NCBI GenBank assembly: GCA_902478765.1
Contig: CABSMN010000086.1
Coordinates: forward strand, 1 to 5,740
Direction of reading: 5' to 3'
Length of the DNA stretch: 5,740 bases
Source: an uncultured Collinsella sp.
GTDB lineage: Bacteria > Actinomycetota > Coriobacteriia > Coriobacteriales > Coriobacteriaceae
Positions 1 through 5,740 of this stretch are shown here, one piece after another (the first letter of the stretch is position 1; every line of letters begins with the position of its first letter). Below the pieces are notes generated by a model. That model had not been told where the DNA came from. It did not search any database and saw only the letters and a list, made by a program, of their open reading frames with translations. The position numbers were made by a program, and so were the translations under genes.

Positions 1-831
1 GTTGTATTGGGCGCGCGGCGGAACATGAATGCCCTGGGCGCGCTCGACGGCCTCGGCATAGGCCACCGAGTGGGCGCAGCCGCAGATGCCGCAGATGCGG
101 TCGGCGAGGAACGTCACGGCGTCATAGTTCAGGCGCGTCTCGGCGACCTTCTCCATGCCGCGGTGCACGTAGAACAGACGGTAGTCGGCGTCGACGATCG
201 TCTCGCCTTCAACGAACAGGCGGAAGTGGCCGGGCTCGTCGGAGGTAATGTGCAGCGGGCCCATGGGGACGAGCGTGGTCTCCTTGCCCTTGGTATCGGC
301 CAAGAACTCGTAGTTTTCCATGTCGCTCGCGGGAGCGGGACGGAAACGGTAGTCCATGGAGTCCTTGCGCAGCGGATACAGGCCGCTGGGCCAATCGTCG
401 GGCAGCACCAGGCGGCGACGATCGGGCAGACCCTCGGGAATCAGACCAAACATGTCGCGAAGCTCGCGCTCGCCCCACACGCAGGCGGGGACGAACGGCG
501 TCACGGACGGGAACGTCATCTTGGCGGGATCGACCTCGGTGCGCACGGTCACCCAGCCGGGGTCCTCCCCCTCCATGGAGATGACGTAGTACACGGCGTA
601 GCGACCGCACAGACTGCGCTCGTCGTTGCCGATGATCACGGGAATCCAGCCGTAACGCTCGTAATACAGGTAGTGGACGGCCTCGGGCAGCTTGTCCTGC
701 TTGACGGTGATCGTCAGCTGGTCCTCGCACTGCCACTCGACCTTCTCGATAGCGCCCGGCACTGCAGCGCGCAGGGCCTCGACGTGGCTTTCGCAGCGAC
801 GAGCGTAGTCCTTCTTTTCAGGTTCTGCCAT
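1..831 (-). CDS. hyfG: Group 4 [NiFe] hydrogenase large subunit, HyfG/HycE-like (5' half; runs off left edge)
   Basis: The first 277 codons are visible and no stop is reached before the window edge. This is the catalytic subunit that carries the Ni-Fe centre where protons and H2 interconvert, on the cytoplasmic side of the membrane complex. Residues 1-165 form a NuoC-like (30 kDa) domain with the signature ERELRDMFG at 121-129, followed by PDRRRLVLPDDW and PLRKD (153-157). The NuoD-like/large-subunit domain begins near 190, with YVHRGMEKVAE at 221-231. The nickel-ligand L1 motif RxCGxCxxxH is intact as RICGICGCAH at 245-254, with Cys247, Cys250, Arg245 and His254. Complex I NuoD lacks these cysteines, so this is a hydrogenase. 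HycE of E. coli is about 570 residues, so roughly half is missing, including the C-terminal CxxC. The start is the ATG four bases after the hyfF-like stop. It is preceded by GAGGTG, which lies rather far from the ATG, suggesting translational coupling. Group 4a (formate hydrogenlyase type) is the likeliest class, by recall of HycE. Confidence 0.93.
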   Translation of the reverse strand, partial: MAEPEKKDYARRCESHVEALRAAVPGAIEKVEWQCEDQLTITVKQDKLPEAVHYLYYERYGWIPVIIGNDERSLCGRYAVYYVISMEGEDPGWVTVRTEVDPAKMTFPSVTPFVPACVWGERELRDMFGLIPEGLPDRRRLVLPDDWPSGLYPLRKDSMDYRFRPAPASDMENYEFLADTKGKETTLVPMGPLHITSDEPGHFRLFVEGETIVDADYRLFYVHRGMEKVAETRLNYDAVTFLADRICGICGCAHSVAYAEAVERAQGIHVPPRAQYN

Positions 832-835
832 GGTG

Positions 836-2401
836 CTAATTCACCTCACTTGTCTTGGTCTGGGAACTGAACACCATGCGGTAGAGAGGGGCCTCGTGGA
901 GCTCTTCGACGCTCTGGTTCAAAACGACGGACGTTGCATCCTCGACGCCGCTCGTGATGGCGACCGGGGTGGCGATACCGAACCACATGACCACGATCGC
1001 GAGGGCGATCTCGGGGATGATCATGAGGGCGGGCACCTCGTGGCGCTTCATGCCCTCGGGCGCCTTGCCGAAGATGGACTTGAGCGCGATGCCGGTAAGG
1101 GCGAAGTACACGCCGGTGAGGCCGATGGCCACGAGCACGACCACCCAGATGGGACCGGACTGAACGCCGGCCACGAAGGTGAGGAACTCGGAGATGAACA
1201 GGGCGAACGGCGGGAAGGCGGCGAGCGCGAGCAGGGCGATGATGGTGAGCGCTGCCGTGACGGGAGCGATCTCGACGACGCCCTTGATCTTGTTCAGGTC
1301 GCGGGTGTGGTAGATGTGCTGGATGTTACCGGCCATGCAGAAGGCGAGCGCCTTCGTGAAGCCGTGGAAGATGCAGTGCAGCAGGCAGGCGGCGATACCG
1401 AGCGGGCCACCGATACCCAGGCACAGCGCGACCACGCCGACGTTGTCGACGGAGGAGTACGCGAAGCGGCGCTTGATATCGTCCTGCTTGAAGATGCACA
1501 GGGCAGCCACCAGGATGGACAGCGTGCCCAGGATGAGCAGGAGCGTTCGCGGATAGGTGTCGCCCACCGTGATGATGGACAGGGAGTAGAAGCGGATGAT
1601 CACCAGCATGGCGCACTTGAGCAGCACGCCCGAGAGCAGCGCGGAGACCGGGCTCGGAGCCTGGGAGTGCGCGTCGGGCAGCCAGGTGTGCATGGGGAAC
1701 AGGCCCGCCTTGGTGCCGAAGCCGATGACGATGAACGCGAACGCGAGGCGCACGAGCATCGGGTCGAACTGGTCGGCGTAGGGCATGATGGAGGTGAGGA
1801 AGGCGGCCTCATGCGCGTTGGGCATGATATCGGCGGCGTTCGCGTAGATGAGCAGCGTGCCGAACAGGCCGAAGGCCACACCGGCGGTGCAGACCATCGC
1901 GTACTTCCAAGACGCCTCGAGCGCCTGCTTGTTCTTGTAGATGCCCACGAGGAACACGGTCGACAGCGTAGTGGCCTCGACCGCCGCCCAGGTGAGGATG
2001 ATGTTGTTGGACAGGCAGGCGAGCAGCATCGTGAAGACGAACAGGCTGAACAGCGCGTAGTACTGCTTGGTGCGCTCGGCCGGCATGGTCTTCTCCTCGA
2101 TATCGATCTTGATATAGGAGATGGAGTACACGCCGGTGATGAACCCGATGATGCCTACCAGAAGGACGAAGATCGACGAGAGCGAATCGAGATGGAGCCA
2201 CAGGCCCAAAGCGTCGATATTCTGCCCGCTCGAGAGCATGGTTCCCGCGGTGACGACCGAAAGGACAAGGGTCGCCGCGACGGAGATGGTGTTGAGCCCC
2301 GCGAAGACGTTGTAGGACGTCGTCTTGGGGAGCGCAGCCATAATCAGGGAGAACACGAGAGGACAAGCGAGCAGGGCGACCGTCAGCATTGAAACATCCA
2401 T
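836..2401 (-). CDS. hyfF: Hydrogenase-4 subunit F-like, antiporter-type membrane subunit
   Basis: A 521-residue, very hydrophobic protein of the proton-conducting NuoL/M/N (Mrp antiporter) family, predicted to cross the membrane about 13-14 times and to move protons or Na+ as the hydrogenase turns over. E. coli HyfF is of similar length (about 526). Key family residues are visible: Glu142 in the TM5 helix (WAAVEATTLSTVFLVG); Lys231 in GFGTKAGLFPMHTWLPDAH, the TM7/broken-helix signature; Lys262 in TM8; KQDDIKRRFAYSSVDNVGVV at 305-324; HGFTKALAF with Lys350; and Glu405 in FPPFALFISEF, the TM12 position that is Glu in NuoM. The ATG at 2401 follows the hyfE-like stop by three bases. An AAGGGG ribosome-binding site lies inside the last codons of hyfE, so translation is probably coupled. 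The C-terminal tail after about residue 485 is polar. Assignment to HyfF and not NuoM rests on gene order between hyfE- and hyfG-like genes. Confidence 0.93.
   Translation of the reverse strand: MDVSMLTVALLACPLVFSLIMAALPKTTSYNVFAGLNTISVAATLVLSVVTAGTMLSSGQNIDALGLWLHLDSLSSIFVLLVGIIGFITGVYSISYIKIDIEEKTMPAERTKQYYALFSLFVFTMLLACLSNNIILTWAAVEATTLSTVFLVGIYKNKQALEASWKYAMVCTAGVAFGLFGTLLIYANAADIMPNAHEAAFLTSIMPYADQFDPMLVRLAFAFIVIGFGTKAGLFPMHTWLPDAHSQAPSPVSALLSGVLLKCAMLVIIRFYSLSIITVGDTYPRTLLLILGTLSILVAALCIFKQDDIKRRFAYSSVDNVGVVALCLGIGGPLGIAACLLHCIFHGFTKALAFCMAGNIQHIYHTRDLNKIKGVVEIAPVTAALTIIALLALAAFPPFALFISEFLTFVAGVQSGPIWVVVLVAIGLTGVYFALTGIALKSIFGKAPEGMKRHEVPALMIIPEIALAIVVMWFGIATPVAITSGVEDATSVVLNQSVEELHEAPLYRMVFSSQTKTSEVN
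842..847 (-). promoter_or_regulatory. Weak or distant ribosome-binding site for hyfG
   Basis: GAGGTG lies ten bases before the hyfG ATG, inside the last codons of hyfF. The spacing is longer than ideal and nothing closer is purine-rich. Ribosomes finishing hyfF, four bases upstream of the start, may supply most initiation. This is inferred from spacing only. Confidence 0.5.
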
Positions 2402-2404
2402 GGC

Positions 2405-3058
2405 CTACCCCTTCAATTCGGTCAGGTCGTGGGAGTCGAGCGACTTGGTGTCGTTCCAAATCCTCACGACGACGGCGGACATGATGATGACGGCGAAGAT
2501 GGCGTCGGTGGCGATGCCGATCTCGATGATCTCGGGGGCCGTGGGCGCGAGCAGAGCGAGCGTCACGTGGCTACCGTTCTCCATAAGGCAGTACCCGAAG
2601 ATCTGCTTGAGGATGTTGCGCTGGGAGATGATGCACGTGAGGCCGACGAAGAAGTGCGCGAAGCTGATGGCGAGGGCCGGAGTGGCCACCTCGGCGGTGG
2701 GCAGGCTCAGGCGCGTGACCACCGCGAAGCAGACGGCCACCTCCAGACCGGTGAGGATGATGGTCCAGGCCGGCTTGATGGAGGAGGTCAGCGTGCTATC
2801 GGCAGGCGAACCCATCTTCTTGTAGGCACGGTTGAGAATGAACGGAACGAGGATCACCTTGGTGACGAAGGCCGACGCGGCCCACATGAGAAGCTCGGTG
2901 GCACCGGTGGTGAGGCCCAGGGTGAGCAGCACGCCCACCAGGACAACCGACTGGATCGCGTACCACTTGATGGCGGACGGGATGGTCTTCGAGACGACCA
3001 CCATGGTGGAGGTCACGATCAGAAGACCGCCCAGGATATTGACTAACGAATAACCCAT
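2405..3058 (-). CDS. hyfE: Hydrogenase-4 subunit E-like membrane protein (NuoK-related C-terminus)
   Basis: A 217-residue membrane protein with about six to seven predicted helices. It matches the length of E. coli HyfE (about 216) and is twice the size of NuoK. The N-terminal half (1-120) is the hydrophobic extension found in HyfE proteins. The C-terminal half resembles NuoK: RNILKQIFGYCLMENGSHVT begins at 147 and contains Glu160 in the buried-carboxylate position, and EIGIATDAIFAVIIMSAV begins at 179 with Asp185 in the second. These carboxylates belong to the chain of charged residues that passes protons along the membrane arm in complex I relatives. The ATG at 3058 is set by a perfect AGGAGG six bases upstream that overlaps the stop codon of the hyfD-like gene. 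Codon 5 is TTA, a very rare codon here. The helix count is an estimate; the family assignment is firm from length, motif and position between hyfD- and hyfF-like genes. Confidence 0.92.
   Translation of the reverse strand: MGYSLVNILGGLLIVTSTMVVVSKTIPSAIKWYAIQSVVLVGVLLTLGLTTGATELLMWAASAFVTKVILVPFILNRAYKKMGSPADSTLTSSIKPAWTIILTGLEVAVCFAVVTRLSLPTAEVATPALAISFAHFFVGLTCIISQRNILKQIFGYCLMENGSHVTLALLAPTAPEIIEIGIATDAIFAVIIMSAVVVRIWNDTKSLDSHDLTELKG
2408..2413 (-). promoter_or_regulatory. Ribosome-binding site for hyfF inside the end of hyfE
   Basis: AAGGGG forms the last sense codons of hyfE (Lys-Gly) and ends six bases before the hyfF ATG. It fixes the hyfF start at 2401 and implies coupled translation of the two subunits. 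Confidence 0.7.
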
Positions 3059-3064
3059 GTCCTA

Positions 3065-3070
3065 CCTCCT
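3065..3070 (-). promoter_or_regulatory. Consensus ribosome-binding site for hyfE overlapping the hyfD stop
   Basis: A perfect AGGAGG ends six bases before the hyfE ATG. Its first two bases are the AG of the hyfD TAG stop codon. This is the strongest Shine-Dalgarno match in the window; it decides the hyfE start and would let a terminating ribosome re-initiate. Confidence 0.85.
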
Positions 3071-4526
3071 AACCCATCCAACTAGAGGACAGAGGACCGG
3101 CGACGACGACCATGATCATGAGGACGACGAACACGAACGCCATGGCGCGCGGAAGGGGCTGGCCGGCGGCCACGGTCTCGCTCGGCTCACCGGGCAGGAC
3201 CTTACCCATCCAACGCAGGAACCATGCGAAGGTGGCGACGGTCTCGACGACCATGACGCACACGAGGACAAAGATGACCGTGTTGGTAGCACCAACCGCG
3301 AAGCCACCGGAAATGATCTGGAACTTGGAAAAGAACGTGCTCATGGGGGGCACGCCGGCGATAGCGGTCGCGGCGACCGCAAAGCCCACGCCCGTGACCG
3401 GGTACTTCTTCATGAGGCCCTGGATCTTGGGCAGCATACGGGTTCCCAGCGTGAAGCTGAGAGAGCCAGCGATGAGGAAGAACAGGGTCTTGGTGAACGC
3501 GTGGTTGAAGATGTGCTCGACGGCGCCGTTAAACGCCATCTGGCTTCCGAACACGGAGAGGCCCAGGCCAAAGAACACGTAGGCGAGCTGCGCGATCGTC
3601 GAGAAGGCGAGCAGGCGCTTCATATCCTTCTGGGGCAGGTACATGAGGAAGCCGAAGAGCATGGTCACGACGGCGTCGATGATGGCGACCCAACCGACGA
3701 TCTCGGGGATATCGCCGGCGCTCGCAAGAGCGCGGGCGAACACGCACACGCCGACCTTAACCATGGACGCGCCATGAAGGTAGGCGGAAACGGGCGTGGG
3801 GGCCTCCATTGCGGAGGGCAGCCACATGTAGAGCGGGAACTGGGCGGACTTGGCCCAAGCAGCGAACAGGATGAGCAGCAGCACGACGGTCTTCATACCG
3901 GAATCGAGCTGGGAGATCGCGCTCAGCGCGAACGTGCCGGTTCCGGCGAACAGGAAGGCCGCGCCGATGTAGAGTCCCAGAGCGCCGATATGGGTGATGA
4001 TGAGCGCCTTCATACCGGCCTTCTTGGCCGTGGGCGTCATGTAGTAGCTGATGAGGCCCCAGGAGCACACACCGGTGATCTCGAAGAAAACGAGCTGGCC
4101 GACGATGGTGGAGCTGTAGGCGAGACCGGCCATGGCGCCGATGAACGTGGAGAAGTACACGTAGAAGCGACGACGGGGCGCGTCGGGATGCTCCTTATTC
4201 TTATCGCTCATGTACGGGAACGAATAGATGACGACGAGCAGGCCGATAGCGACGAACGCGGGTGCGAGCAGCGTGCTCATCCGGTCGAATATGAAGCCCA
4301 TGACCAAGGTCTGGCCCATACTCGCCCAGGTTACATCGACCGCGTTCATGCCGTTTCCGGCAAACGTCGCGGCCAAGCCAACGGAAGCGACCGTGGCGAT
4401 GCCGCCGGCAAAGGCGCAGATCCATTTAGCGTAGGGACGCGGCAGCATGACGATGAGCAGGGAGCCCAGCATGGGGACGGCGATCGCCACCATGGCAAAG
4501 AGGGACAAGCTCGATTCGATTGACAT
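3069..4526 (-). CDS. hyfD: Hydrogenase-4 subunit D-like, antiporter-type membrane subunit
   Basis: A 485-residue polytopic membrane protein of the NuoL/M/N (Mrp antiporter-like) family, about 14 predicted helices, close to E. coli HyfD (about 479). It should form one of three ion-translocating modules of the complex. Visible key residues: Glu149 in FFEITGVCSWGLISYY (TM5); Lys226 in AAWAKSAQFPLYMWLPSAM, followed by EAPTPVSAYLHGASMVKVGV with Lys257 (TM7-TM8); DMKRLLAFSTIAQLAYVFFG at 301-320; EHIFNHAFTKTLFFLIAGSL with His338, His342 and Lys346; and Lys401 in GVPPMSTFFSKFQ (TM12), a lysine as in NuoL/NuoN where the HyfF-like protein has Glu. The ATG at 4526 lies 16 bases after the hyfC-like stop and five bases after AGGGAG. 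HyfD is absent from the simpler hydrogenase-3 (Hyc) complex, so its presence supports a Hyf-type complex. It could be annotated generically as a proton-conducting transporter or NADH dehydrogenase subunit. Confidence 0.92.
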   Translation of the reverse strand: MSIESSLSLFAMVAIAVPMLGSLLIVMLPRPYAKWICAFAGGIATVASVGLAATFAGNGMNAVDVTWASMGQTLVMGFIFDRMSTLLAPAFVAIGLLVVIYSFPYMSDKNKEHPDAPRRRFYVYFSTFIGAMAGLAYSSTIVGQLVFFEITGVCSWGLISYYMTPTAKKAGMKALIITHIGALGLYIGAAFLFAGTGTFALSAISQLDSGMKTVVLLLILFAAWAKSAQFPLYMWLPSAMEAPTPVSAYLHGASMVKVGVCVFARALASAGDIPEIVGWVAIIDAVVTMLFGFLMYLPQKDMKRLLAFSTIAQLAYVFFGLGLSVFGSQMAFNGAVEHIFNHAFTKTLFFLIAGSLSFTLGTRMLPKIQGLMKKYPVTGVGFAVAATAIAGVPPMSTFFSKFQIISGGFAVGATNTVIFVLVCVMVVETVATFAWFLRWMGKVLPGEPSETVAAGQPLPRAMAFVFVVLMIMVVVAGPLSSSWMG

Positions 4527-4529
4527 AGT

Positions 4530-4543
4530 TTCTCCCTTCTCCC
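4530..4543 (-). promoter_or_regulatory. Ribosome-binding site for hyfD with tandem GGGAGAA motif
   Basis: In the transcript the linker reads GGGAGAAGGGAGAA, two exact head-to-tail copies of a 7-base purine motif. The distal copy uses the G of the hyfC stop codon. The proximal AGGGAG is five bases (AAACT) before the ATG and is the likely functional Shine-Dalgarno. Confidence 0.75.
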
Positions 4544-5466
4544 TACACGCCTACGACGACGAAGACGAACGCGAGGACCGCGATGCCGACGACGGCCCAG
4601 GTCTGGTTACCGAGCACCTTGAAGCGCGAACGGGAAACGGAGTTCTCGAGCACGCCGCAGACGACGAAATCGACCAGGCACTTGACGAGGAAGACGACGG
4701 CGCCCACGAGAGCGGTGACGCCGATGGTCGCGGGCTCTCCCCAGGGGATGAAGATGGAGGTGAACCAAGCGACGACCACGACCTGCTTCATGCCCATGGC
4801 GAGCTTCATCATGGCCAGGGACGGGCCGGAGAGCTCGGCGAGCGGGCCCTCCTGGAGCTCCTGCTCGGCTTCGGCCTGATCGAACGGAAGCTTGCCGAGC
4901 TCCATGTAACAGGCGGCCGCGAAGGCGACGCCGGCGAGGATAACGGCGACGACGCTCGAGACGTTGCCCGTAACGATGTGCTGACCCATGGTCGCAATGT
5001 CCGTGGAGCCGCACACGATGGCGACGGTGAACAGCGCGATGAGCATGGACGGCTCGATGAGCACGCTCATGAGGAGCTCGCGGATACCGCCGAAGCCCGC
5101 GTAGGCGTTGGAGGAATCCACGCCGGACAGCGCGAAGAAGAAGCGGGACAGCGCGAGCGCGTACATGATGGTGATGGCGTCACCAAAGACGGGCATGGGG
5201 CTCTGGAGCGTGAACATGGGCAGGCCCATGGCGAGCATAAACGACACCGCGAGGAACAGCGGCGGCATGATGCGCAGCACGAAGCTCGAGTCGGAACTCA
5301 CGGACTCGGGACGCGCCATGAGCTTCGCGAGGTCCCGGTAATCCTGAAGGATGGACGGACCGCGGCGATTGTGCATCTTCGCGCGAATCACACGGGCGAG
5401 GCCGGAGAAGAAGGGCGCGACCAGCATGACCACGAGGCCCTGCGCCATCGCAAGAACGATGTTCAT
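4543..5466 (-). CDS. hyfC: Hydrogenase-4 subunit C-like, NuoH/HycD-family membrane anchor
   Basis: A 307-residue protein with about eight predicted helices, in the respiratory-chain NADH dehydrogenase subunit 1 (NuoH) family; HyfC of E. coli is about 315. It is the membrane subunit on which the soluble catalytic arm sits and which links redox chemistry to the ion pumps. Family marks in order: RAKMHNRRGPS at 28-38 (NuoH signature 1, R..xxRxGP); GFGGIRELLMS at 124-134; and the second signature beginning LPFDQAEAEQELQEG at 193-207 and ending ELSGP at 211-215, the acidic cytoplasmic loop. Reading in this frame remains open back to 5712, but that extension would lie over the coding end of the hyfB-like gene and is arginine-rich and soluble in character, unlike any NuoH. 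The ATG at 5466 has a good ribosome-binding site and begins a normal first helix, so it is the real start. NuoH of complex I is excluded by operon context. Confidence 0.94.
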   Translation of the reverse strand: MNIVLAMAQGLVVMLVAPFFSGLARVIRAKMHNRRGPSILQDYRDLAKLMARPESVSSDSSFVLRIMPPLFLAVSFMLAMGLPMFTLQSPMPVFGDAITIMYALALSRFFFALSGVDSSNAYAGFGGIRELLMSVLIEPSMLIALFTVAIVCGSTDIATMGQHIVTGNVSSVVAVILAGVAFAAACYMELGKLPFDQAEAEQELQEGPLAELSGPSLAMMKLAMGMKQVVVVAWFTSIFIPWGEPATIGVTALVGAVVFLVKCLVDFVVCGVLENSVSRSRFKVLGNQTWAVVGIAVLAFVFVVVGV

Positions 5467-5471
5467 AATAT

Positions 5472-5484
5472 CCTCTCCCCTCTC
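5472..5484 (-). promoter_or_regulatory. Ribosome-binding site for hyfC with repeated GAGAGG motif
   Basis: In the transcript GAGAGG occurs twice, separated by one G. The distal copy begins on the last base of the hyfB stop codon. The proximal copy ends five bases (ATATT) before the hyfC ATG, which decides the start at 5466 against the longer open frame. Confidence 0.75.
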
Positions 5485-5740
5485 TAGACCATGACCACGG
5501 CGAGCACGAGGAAGACCACGAGCGCCGCGACGATGTAGCAGATGTATACGGAGTAGTTGCCGCCCTCGATCTTGGAGGCGAGGCCGGCCAGCTTGTCGGC
5601 ACCCTCGCTCGGTGCATCGACCAGGAAACGGTCGGGCAGGGGCTCGACGCCCTGGGCGACACCGGTGAGCTTCTGGAACACGTGCGCGATGGACCAGCAG
5701 ATCTTGGTGCATACCTCGCGCAGGGTGTAGAGCCTGTCTC
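5484..5740 (-). CDS. hyfB: Hydrogenase-4 subunit B-like (NuoL-type) membrane subunit, C-terminal fragment
   Basis: Only the last 85 codons are inside the window; the reading frame is open through the right edge (first full codon at 5738-5736). The visible part starts DRLYTLREVCTKICWSIAHV and continues into an amphipathic stretch with EPLPDRFLVDAP. It ends in one strongly hydrophobic helix (about the last 22 residues, VYICYIVAALVVFLVLAVVMV) directly before the TAG stop. A long polar connection followed by a single terminal helix is what the C-terminus of HyfB/HycC/NuoL-type subunits looks like. None of the diagnostic TM5-TM12 motifs is in the window, so the identity rests mainly on its position 17 bases upstream of a hyfC-like gene. 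HycC-like, or another antiporter-type subunit, is the alternative. A GTG at 5681 could be taken as a start by a gene finder, but the open upstream frame and the context make an internal codon far more likely. Confidence 0.75.
   Translation of the reverse strand, partial: DRLYTLREVCTKICWSIAHVFQKLTGVAQGVEPLPDRFLVDAPSEGADKLAGLASKIEGGNYSVYICYIVAALVVFLVLAVVMV

Noticed and set aside
830..2392. Plus-strand open frame of 520 codons covering hyfF, with similar full-length frames opposite hyfG (7-870), hyfE (2429-3046), hyfD (3057-4523) and hyfC (4447-5487).
   Set aside because: Each is in exact codon register with the minus-strand gene and stays open only because TTA, CTA and TCA codons are avoided. 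Their products are rich in Asp, Glu, His, Arg and Gly with no recognisable domain, while the minus-strand proteins have full family signatures.
5484..5681. A separate 65-residue small membrane protein starting at GTG 5681.
   Set aside because: The frame is open to the window edge with plausible coding sequence upstream, and the segment looks like the C-terminus of a NuoL/HyfB-type subunit.
5467..5712. Upstream extension of the hyfC-like reading frame by 82 codons.
   Set aside because: It overlaps the hyfB-like coding end in another frame, is Arg- and Pro-rich, and NuoH-family proteins start directly with a first membrane helix, as seen from 5466.
1..5740. Interpretation as a respiratory complex I (nuo) operon.
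   Set aside because: The order H-type, N/M-type, long K-type, M-type, then a fused C-D subunit is not a nuo order, and the large subunit has the CxxC nickel ligands that NuoD lacks.
1..5740. Search for frameshifts, mobile elements, CRISPR-like repeats, tRNA genes, terminators or promoters.
   Set aside because: All six frames join cleanly with linkers of 3 to 17 bases. No repeat longer than the two short linker motifs, no hairpin followed by a T-run and no RNA gene was noticed by eye.

Overview
The window holds part of one operon, read entirely from the minus strand (right to left). It encodes the membrane arm and the start of the catalytic arm of a group 4 [NiFe] hydrogenase of the hydrogenase-4 (Hyf) / formate hydrogenlyase type. 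Six genes are visible in transcription order: the 3' end of a hyfB-like gene, then complete hyfC-, hyfD-, hyfE- and hyfF-like genes, then the 5' half of a hyfG-like large-subunit gene that runs off the left edge. Order, lengths and motifs match the Escherichia coli hyf layout (B-C-D-E-F-G). The simpler hyc layout lacks the HyfD/E/F-type subunits.

The organism is a high-GC bacterium. Third codon positions are mostly G or C, and TTA, CTA and TCA codons are almost absent. Strong purine-rich Shine-Dalgarno sequences precede most genes. A hydrogen-producing anaerobic actinobacterium of the Coriobacteriia (Collinsella-like) would fit, but this is inferred from composition and gene content, not from a phylogenetic marker.

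Layout, in transcription order: hyfB-like C-terminus (5740-5484), 17-base linker, hyfC-like quinone-site-type core subunit (5466-4543), 16-base linker, hyfD-like antiporter-type subunit (4526-3069), 10-base linker, hyfE-like NuoK-related subunit (3058-2405), 3-base linker, hyfF-like antiporter-type subunit (2401-836), 4-base linker, hyfG-like large subunit (831-1, open). No gap exceeds 17 bases, and no terminator, promoter, RNA gene, repeat array or mobile element was seen. The genes are probably one translationally coupled transcript whose promoter lies beyond the right edge. The small subunit and remaining ferredoxin-type subunit(s) are expected beyond the left edge.

Together the products would form a membrane complex related to respiratory complex I. 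HyfG, with partners outside the window, reduces protons to H2 (or oxidises H2). HyfC anchors the catalytic arm to the membrane. HyfB, HyfD and HyfF are three proton or sodium pump modules, and HyfE links them. The visible L1 nickel-ligand motif in HyfG (RICGICGCAH) shows this is a hydrogenase and not complex I. I found no evidence of an unknown system. The points most worth a second look are the placement of rare codons, repeated ribosome-binding motifs in two linkers, and a few residue-level features.
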